The notes beneath the pieces are model-generated. The model made no database searches, had not been told where the DNA came from, and worked only from the letters and a program-made list of their open reading frames with translations. DNA of 64,000 nt from Bacteroidota bacterium (GTDB taxonomy: Bacteria > Bacteroidota > Bacteroidia > AKYH767-A > 2013-40CM-41-45). Positions 17,047 to 25,797 of the stretch are shown piece after piece; position 1 is the stretch's first letter, and each line of letters opens with the position of its first letter. The DNA lies in NCBI GenBank assembly GCA_016721305.1, contig JADKIH010000023.1, forward strand, positions 124,001 to 188,000, in the 5' to 3' direction. The position numbers were made by a program, and so were the translations under genes.

Positions 17047-18486
17047 ATGAAAATTTGCTTTTCACTATCGTTTATATTATTCACTTTGAATTGTGCTTTC
17101 GCAGAGCAGGCGATTACATATCCCGTCTACAATAATAACAGCAATATTTTTGAAATTAGTTCGATCGAAACTCCGGCGCACACTTTTCTTGCCGTTGTTT
17201 ACGATGCCGGTCCGGGCGATCAGGCGATTGTTATGCGCAGTATTGATTTTGGCGTTACATGGGATTCGATTATCAATTTCGAAATCGATTCTGTTTATGG
17301 CTCAACCTATGATCCTTTTCTTTCGGTCGACAGTGTCGGGAATATTTATTTATCGGCCATGCGGGGAACTGCAGTGAACTGGGGAGCCTATAATGGTCAT
17401 GATACGTGGATTTGGAAATCGGCAGACGACGGTTTAACATGGAAGCAATGGGGATATTCGCCTAACGCCGGATCAAATACGGGAACAGACTTTCCACGAA
17501 CCGTTGCCTGGTCGGATCAGGAATTTCTAATGTCGTATCAATTGTTGAATTCGCCAAATTATTCGATAAACATTGCCCGTTCTTCCGATGGAGGTGCAAC
17601 ATGGAATTCTGTTGACACCATTAGCATTTCGAATTTAATGATAGGCTGCGCATCAATTGGAAGAGGCTTTGGAGGAAAAGTCCATCTAAGTTTTGCTGAG
17701 CGAACGACGACGCAGGTTTATTATGCGGAGAGCTCCGATACAGGTCGGACGTTTTCGACGTCAATTGTTGTGGCCAATTTTTCATCTTTAGGTTACATGT
17801 ATCTGACTTCAATCGTTTCGAATCCATTGATTCAGCATCACGGCATTTTATTTCACGCCGCACATCGTTTTGAAAATTCATACTACGCTTACACCTCGAA
17901 TGGCATTAATTGGAATACAACCTTCCTCGATAGCACGAGCGGATATTGTGATGCGTTTATTGATTCATCGGGAATTATTCATCTTGCTTATGGTAAAGTT
18001 TCGGGAACTATGTATTATGAATGCTATCGTTATTCAGTGGATTCAGGAGCAACATTCTCGACACCCTTCGCAGTCGATTCCGTTCCTTTTTCTGCTTCAC
18101 TTGCATTTTCGATGGGCGACTATTCCTCCATTCTCGACGGCTCCGACGGAAAGATTCACATTACATGGTGTGCCAATGACGGAAATCGGTGTTCGGCAAA
18201 GCACAGCGTGCTTGTAAATCCGTTTGCCTCAGTTCCAGTTATTGAAGACAATGTTGAGTACTTGATCAATTACAGTTCTGTTACGAAGTCGCTTACGATT
18301 TCCAATCAGCTCAATGGGAAGTTTGATGTAGAAATATATGATGCACTGTCGAAGACTATTTTTGCAAAAAGTTCGGCGAGCAACACCTGCGTTGTAAATA
18401 TGCAGATGTTTAAGGCGGGAGTTTATCTGGTACGAGTGGGATATGCGGACAAGAAGGGAGTGGTAAAAAAGATTTATGTTAATTAA
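17047..18486 (+). CDS. T9SS-sorted secreted Asp-box (BNR/sialidase-like) propeller
   Basis: 479 residues: signal peptide of 20 residues; a propeller with five Asp boxes of the S-x-D-x-G-x-T-W/F form (SIDFGVTW, SADDGLTW, SSDGGATW, SSDTGRTF, SVDSGATF); a T9SS sorting domain over the last 75 residues. Asp boxes mark the fold of sialidases and related proteins, but the Arg triad and catalytic Asp/Tyr/Glu of a true sialidase cannot be assigned, so enzyme activity should not be assumed. It is followed after 11 bases by the gene at 18498. Confidence 0.8.
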   Translation: MKICFSLSFILFTLNCAFAEQAITYPVYNNNSNIFEISSIETPAHTFLAVVYDAGPGDQAIVMRSIDFGVTWDSIINFEIDSVYGSTYDPFLSVDSVGNIYLSAMRGTAVNWGAYNGHDTWIWKSADDGLTWKQWGYSPNAGSNTGTDFPRTVAWSDQEFLMSYQLLNSPNYSINIARSSDGGATWNSVDTISISNLMIGCASIGRGFGGKVHLSFAERTTTQVYYAESSDTGRTFSTSIVVANFSSLGYMYLTSIVSNPLIQHHGILFHAAHRFENSYYAYTSNGINWNTTFLDSTSGYCDAFIDSSGIIHLAYGKVSGTMYYECYRYSVDSGATFSTPFAVDSVPFSASLAFSMGDYSSILDGSDGKIHITWCANDGNRCSAKHSVLVNPFASVPVIEDNVEYLINYSSVTKSLTISNQLNGKFDVEIYDALSKTIFAKSSASNTCVVNMQMFKAGVYLVRVGYADKKGVVKKIYVN

Positions 18487-18497
18487 TTTGTTGAGTT

Positions 18498-20117
18498 ATG
18501 TTGTTGAATCTTTTAAATGTTTTGCTTACGCTTTTACAAACATTCACGTTTATTGCCGGAAATGTTGTTGATAAACGCAAAAAACCAATTCCAAATGCGA
18601 TTATAAGTTCGTATAAGTGGAATGGTATAGAAAATTCAACACAAACCGATTATAATGGTAGGTTCTCTTTTAAGTGTGAAAAACGAGATAGTATAAAAGT
18701 CATAGTTGCTTGTTTTGGGTATTGTATTCTTGATTCAATCATCACAAATCCGGAACCTGATGTGTTATTTGTTCTAACAAGTAAGGCGGATAGTATATAC
18801 TTGAATGATTCAATTCAGAAGGCTTTAGCAAAAGTTCGCCCTTTAATCATCTCAGGAAAGGTTGTTGGTTCTGATGGCTTTGGCCTACCCGGTGCATTTG
18901 TTGGTGTTTTGAAAGATGGGAAGTATTTCTACGCATCAAGTACTGATATCGATGGTGATTTTCGGTTTGAATACGATTCCATAGATAGTTTGAGGTTTAT
19001 TGTTAGATCACCTCAATGTTTGCAGATAGATTCAACGATTGCCTTTCCGCAGCAAAATCTTCTATTCACCTTAATATATAATGGCCCAATTTATTCACAG
19101 ATGCCAATCACAGGATTAGGGCCGAGACCCGAATTTAAAGCAAAAATTAAAACAAGGCTTTCCGGGGAAGTTGTTAATGAACATAAAAAGCCAATTAGTT
19201 TTGCCAAGATAGCATCAATCATTAATGGCAAGATAGATTGGTCTGCTGAAACTGATCGAAAAGGAAAATTTACTTTGCTATGTGATCGTAACGATAGTTT
19301 AAGAATCAGAATTAGTAAAATTGGATTTGCAGTATTTGATACAACTATAACACAGAGTCGGAAGAAGCATTTGATTGTGCTTAGAAGAGGACTGCATTTA
19401 GATGATCACGCTCTATTTGATAATAGCGGTTTAAAAACTAATATACCAATGCAGTATAAAGATTCGGTTATCCATCAAGGTCGAAAGCAGGATCCTACTA
19501 ATTTAAAGAATAAGAATGATGTTGAAAGAACCATACTACTATCTGAGGGCTTTCAGGTTAACTTAGGCCGCAGTGAAGATTTCAAAAATTTTATTACTTA
19601 TTCATTATTTATTCTCTCTAAGAATGGTGAAGTAATTTTCATTGACAGCTCTTTGACGGAATACGATTTTACGGACACACTATATCCGCTAGTTCATAAA
19701 ATTGGAAAGGAAAAATATGAGCTATGCTTTGCAGTTAATGATCGGCCAAACAAAAGTTATCTAATACGATATTTAATTGATACTAATCGAGTCATCAATA
19801 CGGATACTCTCCCGACATTTATCTGCGGAGAGAGAAATCTGGATGATGACAATTTTCCGGAATATGCCGGGTTTATTGAATACGCTGAAATTTGGGATAG
19901 TGCCGGAGTTGAATTAGCGCCATACAATCCATTACTTTATTACGAGCAGACTCCTGACGGAATCAAGCTAGATTCGGCTCTGACAATTTTTCGGAATAAA
20001 GTTATTTATGGGGAGTTTTATGGATTTTCATACGATGAAAAAAGATCCTTTCTGCATTTAGTACAAAGGGAAAGGATTAAAGAGGAAATCGATAGAATAA
20101 GGCGAACAACTGACTAA
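18498..20117 (+). CDS. Protein with three carboxypeptidase-regulatory-like domains
   Basis: 539 residues from the ATG at 18498. A hydrophobic N-terminus (MLLNLLNVLLTLLQTFTFI) is followed by three similar beta-sandwich units at about 20-80, 110-170 and 215-275, each with the pattern 'G.V.d....p...A.i......d..G.F...c...D...i......' (AGNVVDKRKKPIPNA, SGKVVGSDGFGLPGA, SGEVVNEHKKPISFA). The remaining 250 residues are not recognised and lack a T9SS sorting domain. Probably envelope-associated. The three units are internal duplications. A weak signal peptide leaves the final location uncertain. Confidence 0.65.
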   Translation: MLLNLLNVLLTLLQTFTFIAGNVVDKRKKPIPNAIISSYKWNGIENSTQTDYNGRFSFKCEKRDSIKVIVACFGYCILDSIITNPEPDVLFVLTSKADSIYLNDSIQKALAKVRPLIISGKVVGSDGFGLPGAFVGVLKDGKYFYASSTDIDGDFRFEYDSIDSLRFIVRSPQCLQIDSTIAFPQQNLLFTLIYNGPIYSQMPITGLGPRPEFKAKIKTRLSGEVVNEHKKPISFAKIASIINGKIDWSAETDRKGKFTLLCDRNDSLRIRISKIGFAVFDTTITQSRKKHLIVLRRGLHLDDHALFDNSGLKTNIPMQYKDSVIHQGRKQDPTNLKNKNDVERTILLSEGFQVNLGRSEDFKNFITYSLFILSKNGEVIFIDSSLTEYDFTDTLYPLVHKIGKEKYELCFAVNDRPNKSYLIRYLIDTNRVINTDTLPTFICGERNLDDDNFPEYAGFIEYAEIWDSAGVELAPYNPLLYYEQTPDGIKLDSALTIFRNKVIYGEFYGFSYDEKRSFLHLVQRERIKEEIDRIRRTTD

Positions 20118-20196
20118 AATCAAAGTGATTGTCATCACTAGGCTTTTTATTAAAATATCGTAGCTTTATTTCCTTATTTCACACACACACAATTCC

Positions 20197-21776
20197 ATGA
20201 AACAAAGTCTACTATTGTCGGTATTGGCAATTCTATGCCAATCGTCATTCGGTCAAGCCGTTTTTCAACATCGTTATTACCTTCCGGATTCAATTTATTA
20301 TTCAGCTATCAAAACGACGGAGAAAAGTGATGGTCGCTTTCTTAATATGACGATCAATACGGATTTGTCGCCTGACAAACAAATTCATATATGCGAAACC
20401 GATAGTTTAGGTAATCATCAATTGTACAAAGTGTACACTGATCTGGTTGATTACTCTGAGTATGCCGACATGGACGTATTACCTACCGGAGAGTTTGCCG
20501 TAGTTGGGCAGAGTGGTTTAACGGATGCGACGGCTTTGTTTTTTGATTCGGCTGCTAACTTGACTTCAGCAAAAAATACCCTATCGGTCTGGATTCAAAT
20601 TTGATTTCAGTTTTTCATTCAGCAAATAATAGTTACGTAATGTGTGGCGGACAGAGCCAGCCGCAGAATGCGATTGTTTTGGAAACTGATTATTCAGGAA
20701 ACATTATTCGGGAAAATGAATACTATGTAAATGCTCAGCCAACAGTCTTTAGAAACGGAATTTTACTGCGTAACGGGAATCGCTTGTTTTACGGAACTGC
20801 AGAAGTTACTTCAGGCACTTTGGTTAAGCCTCAGCTTGCCATACTTGAAACGGATTCAGTTGGCAATGCAATCTGGGGATTACAAACAGGCGACACATCG
20901 GCGACGTTTACACCCAAAGCCGCAATCGAATTGGAAGATAGCAGCATTATACTATCCGGACAATTTATTAAAGGAAGCGGATTGAATAGTTTGTATACTT
21001 TTCTTGCCAAAATATCTCCAAGCGGACATGTGTTGTGGATTCGCAAATATCAGAGTCCTGACTATTTTAGTTTTGCCGATGCTGTTGCAGTGGGCTCAGA
21101 TCGAATTGTTTTTACAGGTTATACGATTCCTTCTACAGGCGGTGAAGCTTGCATAATTTGTGTGTGCGATACTGCCGGACATGTTCTTTATACAAGTGGT
21201 GTTCATGCCGCTCAATACGGACTGGATGCTGCAGACATAACAGCGTGCTCAGACGGATCGGTTTTGATTACCGCTACTAATCCGCTTGGCAATGGTTTTT
21301 ACTACCGTTGTATGTTAAAAACAGATACGCTCTTTCATGTAAAATGCGATGAGCAGCCGGAGCAGTTTACAGATACGCTTATTGGTTTTTATGAGAGTAC
21401 AGGCTACATCCAGGTTTCGACTTTTGTGAGTCCGGTGAATATTTCACTCGGGAATTTTCCGGTAACAAGCCCTAATGCGATTAAGTCAAATGCCTGTGAT
21501 CCGAATTATATTGCCAACTTGAATTCAACGAATTCAAAGCTCTTAGGATATTTTACGAATGATGGTCTGAATCTTCAATTCAACAATGACGAGTCAGCGA
21601 AGTATGATTTCATCTTACTGGATCTGTCAGGAAGAGTAATCTTACGTCGAAATCTTTCAACAATGTCCGGTGAAAATCGTTTGCTGATCCCGATGGAAGC
21701 GCTTCCTTCAGGTGTCTATATTGCGCAACTATTTTCAACGAAGCAATCGATGCTTTGTAAAATTGTCGCAGAATAA
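20197..21776 (+). CDS. T9SS-sorted secreted propeller-like protein, frameshifted
   Basis: Two adjoining frames, 20197-20604 and 20601-21776, form one gene if one base is added near 20590 (joining ...AKNTLSV to LDSNLISVFHS). About 526 residues: signal peptide of 19 residues ending SFGQ, then repeated blades of the 'D..GN.......' type (LETDSVGNAIWGLQTG, AKISPSGHVLWIRKY, CVCDTAGHVLY), then a T9SS sorting domain without the YPNP entry (FNNDESAKYDFILLD ... GVYIAQL). Close in style to the genes at 14177 and 28724. Confidence 0.75.
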
Positions 21777-21816
21777 TCGCAAGATAGTTGTAAAGTAAAA
21801 ATCAGACAAAACATAT

Positions 21817-22167
21817 ATGTACGGAGACCAGGGTTGGCCAAAAGAATTAGATGCTCTCATCGCAGCGCCGGAGCATCATAAATTATTATTTGAAAACGAA
21901 AAAGTCAGAGTCCTTGACACGCATATTCCACCCGGAGAAATCACCAATGTGCATACTCATCAATGGCCGGCAACGGTTTATTATGTCAGCTGTTCGGATT
22001 TTATCCGATACGACGATCATGGAGTAGAGCTTGTCGATTCCCGCAAGTTATCGTCTAATCCGCTACCGGGAACCTCAGCCTGGTCAGGGTCATTACCGCC
22101 GCATGCTTTGAAAAATGTCGGCAAAGTCGATTTGCACGTAATTCGTGTAGAGATAAAGGGGGCATAA
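21817..22167 (+). CDS. Cupin-fold protein
   Basis: 116 residues. The single small cupin has the first motif partly conserved in HIPPGEITNVHTHQWP (three His and one Glu available for metal) and the second in LPPHALKNVGKVDLHVIRVEIKG. It lacks a signal peptide, so it is cytosolic. Similar short cupins in Bacteroidota have no firm substrate. It starts 40 bases after the upstream T9SS gene and could be transcribed with it. Confidence 0.65.
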   Translation: MYGDQGWPKELDALIAAPEHHKLLFENEKVRVLDTHIPPGEITNVHTHQWPATVYYVSCSDFIRYDDHGVELVDSRKLSSNPLPGTSAWSGSLPPHALKNVGKVDLHVIRVEIKGA

Positions 22168-22221
22168 ATATCACTAGCTTTACAAATGAAAATTTGGATT
22201 AAATCCTAAAATCAAATAAGA

Positions 22222-23568
22222 ATGAAACCAAAATCTCTACTTACCATCTCCGCTTTATTACTCGGCCTGAACACAGGCTTTGCTCAATTTATTGTAAAGA
22301 GCACTTTCATGGAAACGACCGGCGTTTCAAATCAAGGCCTTGTTGCAGGTTATTACGCACAGGGTGGTGTTTATTCGCTTTGGAATCCGGATTCGGCAAC
22401 GACGAGAGACATTGATGGACTTGCGCCCGGCTTCGGAGTAGGAGGGCAAGCACGTTTTTCCGACGATGGAACATTTTTATGCGGAACAAGTCGCGCTGCA
22501 GCCGGAGCCGAAATGTCGAGATTCGATTATTCAACAGGCCTATGGACGACGTTAGGAAGTTTGGGTTTTCCGGTAGATAGTACATTTAGCGGAGGCTATG
22601 GAATTTCAGGAGATGGCAATACAGTTGTAGGAAATTCATGGGCCGATACAACAGGTGGGCATGCATATACACATGCCGTTGCATGGAATCCGATTGAGGG
22701 CGTGATGGATTTAGGAAGCTTGTTTTCGGCCAACTGGACAAGTGCTCGTGCAAATGCTGTAAGTGGTGATGGTAACATAGTAGTAGGCTGGCAGGATTTC
22801 AATGGTCCATGGAAATCGGCTGTATGGAGAAAAGATCCTGCAGGCGGTTATTTTGCGAATGAGTATTTGCTGATCGACACAAATGGCAGTGCGACCGATG
22901 AGTTCAATCAGTTGGGAGAATGCTCAGCAGTTTCTTCCGACGGGAATTGGATTGGCGGTTACGGCGATTATGCAAATAATGGTGAGCCGTGGATTTGGAG
23001 TCAGTCAACCGGCGTCATCAATTTAGGATTGTTACCCGGTGCATTGTCCGGGAACGTAGCAGGAATTAGTTCCGATGGTTCTGTCGTTGTAGGTTGGCAA
23101 GATGGTTTCTTCGGCGATCCGCAACAGCCGTTTATCTGGACACCGACAGGCGGGATGAAAAACCTCAACGATTACATCAACTACGATTTAGGTTATTCAA
23201 CAGGGACGAATCAAATTTACACGGCAAATTGTATGTCGTCGAACGGCGAGTATGTAGCCGGTTTCGGTGTAGACACATCAAATTTCTCTTACTTTGCTTA
23301 TCGTGCGCATTTGGTACCGTCGACCGGAGTTGATGAGCTACATTCCGCTTCGATCAGCGTTTATCCTAATCCTGCCGCGAATAGCATTCGAATTATCAAT
23401 ACGGATAAATCAACGCTGACGATAGTTAGTTTGGAAGGTAAGATCGTTTACAAAACAGAGGTAATTGGAAATGCAACTATTGATGTATCAAAATTTGCAA
23501 AAGGCATATATCAGATCAATCTGGAATCGGGAGCTTCGATTCGAAGGGGGAGATTTGTGAAGGAGTAA
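22222..23568 (+). CDS. T9SS-sorted secreted protein with HAF-type repeats
   Basis: 448 residues: signal peptide of 22 residues ending TGFAQ; at least four repeats with the core 'A/G-I/V-S-x-D-G-x-V-V-V-G' (GISGDGNTVVGNSW, AVSGDGNIVVGWQ, AVSSDGNWIGGYG, GISSDGSVVVGWQ), the pattern of the probable extracellular HAF repeat family, again a likely propeller; then a T9SS sorting domain (YPNPAANSIRIIN ... GIYQINL). No catalytic residues recognised. A strong terminator follows at 23593. Confidence 0.85.
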   Translation: MKPKSLLTISALLLGLNTGFAQFIVKSTFMETTGVSNQGLVAGYYAQGGVYSLWNPDSATTRDIDGLAPGFGVGGQARFSDDGTFLCGTSRAAAGAEMSRFDYSTGLWTTLGSLGFPVDSTFSGGYGISGDGNTVVGNSWADTTGGHAYTHAVAWNPIEGVMDLGSLFSANWTSARANAVSGDGNIVVGWQDFNGPWKSAVWRKDPAGGYFANEYLLIDTNGSATDEFNQLGECSAVSSDGNWIGGYGDYANNGEPWIWSQSTGVINLGLLPGALSGNVAGISSDGSVVVGWQDGFFGDPQQPFIWTPTGGMKNLNDYINYDLGYSTGTNQIYTANCMSSNGEYVAGFGVDTSNFSYFAYRAHLVPSTGVDELHSASISVYPNPAANSIRIINTDKSTLTIVSLEGKIVYKTEVIGNATIDVSKFAKGIYQINLESGASIRRGRFVKE

Positions 23569-23592
23569 GATTTAAGTAGAAAATTTTAATCG

Positions 23593-23653
23593 CCGCCCTA
23601 TAATACACTTCTTGATTTTATGTTGAGGAGTGGATTATAGGGCGGTTTTTTTC
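23593..23653 (+). terminator. Rho-independent terminator
   Basis: CCGCCCTATAAT (23594 on) pairs with ATTATAGGGCGG (ending 23646) and is followed by seven T. Closes the transcript of the HAF-repeat protein. Confidence 0.85.
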
Positions 23654-23735
23654 AAAAATTTGGTGAATTTATTCAATATTCTGTTTTATTGGAAAGGCGT
23701 TGTTAATTACCTGCATGATGTGTTCGACATTTTGC

Positions 23736-23862
23736 TTTTAGGAGGGGGGCGTGTTATTTCTCTACGGGGTCTCTGCGAGATGACATGCGAGATGACGTGC
23801 GAGAAGATGGTGATTGGGGAGGAAGGAGAGAACAGAAGTACGGCTACCGGATGTCTGCGACA
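23736..23862 (-). repeat. Repeat C, inverted copy
   Basis: Read on the - strand this begins TGTCGCAGACATCCGGTAGC and ends in CCCCCTCCTAAAAGCAA, matching the two + strand copies at 24274 and 24395 nearly base for base apart from an insertion in the middle. It lies on the far side of the GIY-YIG gene, so that gene is bracketed by inverted copies. Confidence 0.85.
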
Positions 23863-23902
23863 TTTCGCTTTTGGGAAACGTTGAGAAAGTTTTGACAGAG
23901 CT

Positions 23903-24181
23903 TCAAACAACGTAAAAGTGTAAGTAAGGATTACGAGATTTGATGAGGGCTAATTTGTTATCGTGGCTCAGTTTTTGACTTCTTTTTCCCTTTTGATAGC
24001 TTCGAGGATGGAGGTGAAGGTTTCGTAATAAATTAATTTATAGCAATAGTAGGAGCCTGTGAAGGTCTTTTTTTATTCCTCTCTGCTTTTCATGTTCTCT
24101 AACACGTCGTTGCAAATTATTTGTGACACCTGTGTAAAGAACATTTCTATCGTGATTTGTTAAAATATAAACGTAGAACAT
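23903..24181 (-). pseudogene. GIY-YIG endonuclease-like gene with two frame breaks
   Basis: Starting at the ATG at 24181 on the - strand: MFYVYILTNHDRNVLYTGVTNNLQRR (broken here), with the diagnostic YVY...YTG pair, the conserved Arg of LQRRVREH and the following His. The frame then shifts: the next segment is TGSYYCYKLIYYETF, with the Tyr-Glu of the catalytic centre, and EAIKREKEVKN; a second shift leads to SHDNKLALIKSRNP and a stop at 23903-23905. Together they reproduce a complete single-domain GIY-YIG protein of about 92 residues. Either two assembly indels or a decayed gene. Small stand-alone GIY-YIG proteins are often multicopy in Bacteroidota and lack the UvrC partner domains. Inverted repeat copies flank it. 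Confidence 0.75.
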
Positions 24182-24273
24182 TTCACAAATATCCAACTAT
24201 TAAAACTTCTATGCATCCAACAAATGCAGGTGATTTTATGATGATAAATTAATCCGCCTTCTAAATTGCCAAA

Positions 24274-24394
24274 TGTCGCAGACATCCGGTAGCCGTACTT
24301 CTGTTCTCTCCTTCCTTCCCCAAAATCAAAATACAGCATGTCATCTCGCAGAGACCCCGTAGGGAATTAACACGCCCCCTCCTAAAAGCAAAAT
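24274..24394 (+). repeat. Repeat C, direct copy 1
   Basis: 121 bases from TGTCGCAGACATCCGG to AAGCAAAAT, directly followed by the next copy. Contains a pyrimidine-rich CTTCTGTTCTCTCCTTCC tract and a TGTCATC-hairpin-GACCCCGTAGGGAA element at the 3' part. Confidence 0.9.
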
Positions 24395-24538
24395 TGTCGC
24401 AGACATCAGGTAGCCGTACTTCTGTTCTCTCCTTCCTTCCCCAAAATCAAAACACGACACGTCATCTCGTCATCTCCCATGTCATCCGCCTTGGCGGACC
24501 CCGTAGGGAATTAACACGCCCCCTCCTAAAAGCAAAAT
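24395..24538 (+). repeat. Repeat C, direct copy 2
   Basis: 144 bases in tandem with copy 1. It differs by a duplicated TCATCT segment and a changed hairpin: TCCGCCTTGGCGGA replaces the TCTCGCAGAGA of copy 1 while the flanking TGTCATC and CCCCGTAGGGAATTAACACG are unchanged. Confidence 0.9.
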
Positions 24539-24646
24539 TGTCGAACACATCCCACAACCAGAACTTCCCCTACCCACAATCCCCAAAAATTCCCTATTTT
24601 TCTTCCACCATTAAACAACATCCATTTAACTTCAACTGAGATAAAG

Positions 24647-24884
24647 ATGCCATCAGGAATCATCGGAGCAGTTCTCGAACTCATCGGAGAGTTTTTTGGC
24701 GAAATCGTAATTGACAAGTTAATCCGCCCTATATTTTATTACACCGGCGTTGGCCTCCGAAAACTCTATTATCGCAACAACAAAACTTTAGCTGAAATAA
24801 AAAAAACGTCTTGGTAACACCACCTATGGAGTATTCTTCTGGGTTTTTATTATAGGACTGGCATTTGCAATTCGATTTCATTGA
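24647..24884 (+). CDS. Small membrane protein, frameshifted in a poly-A run
   Basis: From the ATG at 24647: MPSGIIGAVLELIGEFFGEI (broken here), then RPIFYYTGVGLRKLYYRNNKTLAEIKK. The frame stops at about 24816, but one base less in the A8 run at 24799-24806 continues as RLGNTTYGVFFWVFIIGLAFAIRFH to a stop at 24884. About 78 residues with an amphipathic or membrane-associated N-terminal helix and a C-terminal transmembrane helix. The general shape is seen in small Bacteroidota membrane proteins; function unknown. Confidence 0.5.
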
Positions 24885-24970
24885 AGTCCGTCAAAAAAAT
24901 TATTATTATTGTACTAAAACCCTTGGCAATTCATCACCAAAAGAAAAAAATAGAAAGAGCCAATTTCTAA

Positions 24971-25145
24971 TTACTAATTACTAATTACTAATTTCTACTT
25001 ACTACTTACTACTTACTACTTACTACTTACTACTTACTACTTACTACTTACTACTTACTACTTACTACTTACTACTTACTACTTACTACTTACTACTTAC
25101 TACTTACTACTTACTACTTACTACTTACTACTTACTACTTACTAC
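24971..25145 (+). repeat. Heptamer array (TTACTAC)n
   Basis: Three TTACTAA units (24971-24991), one TTTCTAC, then 21 perfect in-phase TTACTAC units (24999-25145). The array ends 9 bases before the ATG of the DUF1801 gene, so copy-number change would alter its promoter or leader. Related arrays are at 34682 and 39213. Confidence 0.95.
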
Positions 25146-25154
25146 CTACCACCA

Positions 25155-25571
25155 ATGTCCGAAAACAAAACCAAAGAAACCAAAGCAAGCGTTGCCGCCT
25201 TCGTAACGAAAATTACTGATGCAAAGAAGCGCGCCGATTTTTCAACCATCATGGATCTTGTAGCAAAATCGACAAAGATGGAACCTAAGATGTGGGGTAC
25301 GGCCATCGTCGGCTTCGGAAGTTATCATTATGTTTACGAGAGTGGTCGTGAAGGTGATGCTCCGCTTTTTGGAATGGCAGCACGATCAAATTCAATCACG
25401 TTTTATCTTTCATCAAGTTTTGAAAAGCGTGATGAATTGCTGGCGAAGCTCGGGAAGCATACAAGCAGCAAAGCCTGCATTCATATAAAGAAGATTGAAG
25501 ATATCGACACTGCAATTCTCCTCAAAATGGTGAAGAGCTCGATGGATCATATTCGAAAAATGCATAAATGA
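25155..25571 (+). CDS. DUF1801-family protein
   Basis: 138 residues, no signal peptide. The family pattern is clear: KRADFSTIMDLV near the start, MWGTAIVGFGSYHYVYESG in the middle, the 'FYLSSSFEKRDELLAKLGKHTSSKACIHIKK' strand-helix-strand (broken here for length: FYLSSSF, LLAKLGKH, KACIHIKK) and a final VKSSMDHI helix. The biochemical role of the family is not established. The start codon follows the heptamer array directly, leaving little room for a conventional leader. Confidence 0.8.
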   Translation: MSENKTKETKASVAAFVTKITDAKKRADFSTIMDLVAKSTKMEPKMWGTAIVGFGSYHYVYESGREGDAPLFGMAARSNSITFYLSSSFEKRDELLAKLGKHTSSKACIHIKKIEDIDTAILLKMVKSSMDHIRKMHK

Positions 25572-25797
25572 TAAGCGTCGACTGTTATATTCAGAAGTCA
25601 TGCTTTTTTCTGCCTTATGTAGACTACTTCTTTTTAAATAATTCTGTTTTGCAAATACGGGTTGCCCCGTTTTTCGTTATTGCTACGAGTGGCTAAAGTG
25701 CTCTTTTTTATTTCCTTCTCCATTCAAAACACGTTAATTGGAATGGGTTTTCAATAAAGAATTTATATATCTTGCGATTCTATTTTTAAGAGAAAGA

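Noticed and set aside
17047..18486. True sialidase call for the Asp-box protein
   Set aside because: Asp boxes alone do not show activity; the Arg triad and catalytic residues could not be placed.
23630..23884. Open frame on the + strand (about 84 codons)
   Set aside because: It runs through the terminator's T-run and the inverted repeat copy, and its composition (Cys-Glu-Met-Thr repeats) is repeat-derived.
23903..24181. UvrC fragment
   Set aside because: Only the single GIY-YIG domain is present, with the motifs of the small stand-alone family and no UvrC-specific parts.
24394..24639. Open frame on the + strand (about 81 codons)
   Set aside because: Lies wholly in repeat C copy 2 and following AT-rich DNA; no family features.
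24971..25145. CRISPR array in the TTACTAC region
   Set aside because: Contiguous 7-base units with no spacers and no cas genes nearby.
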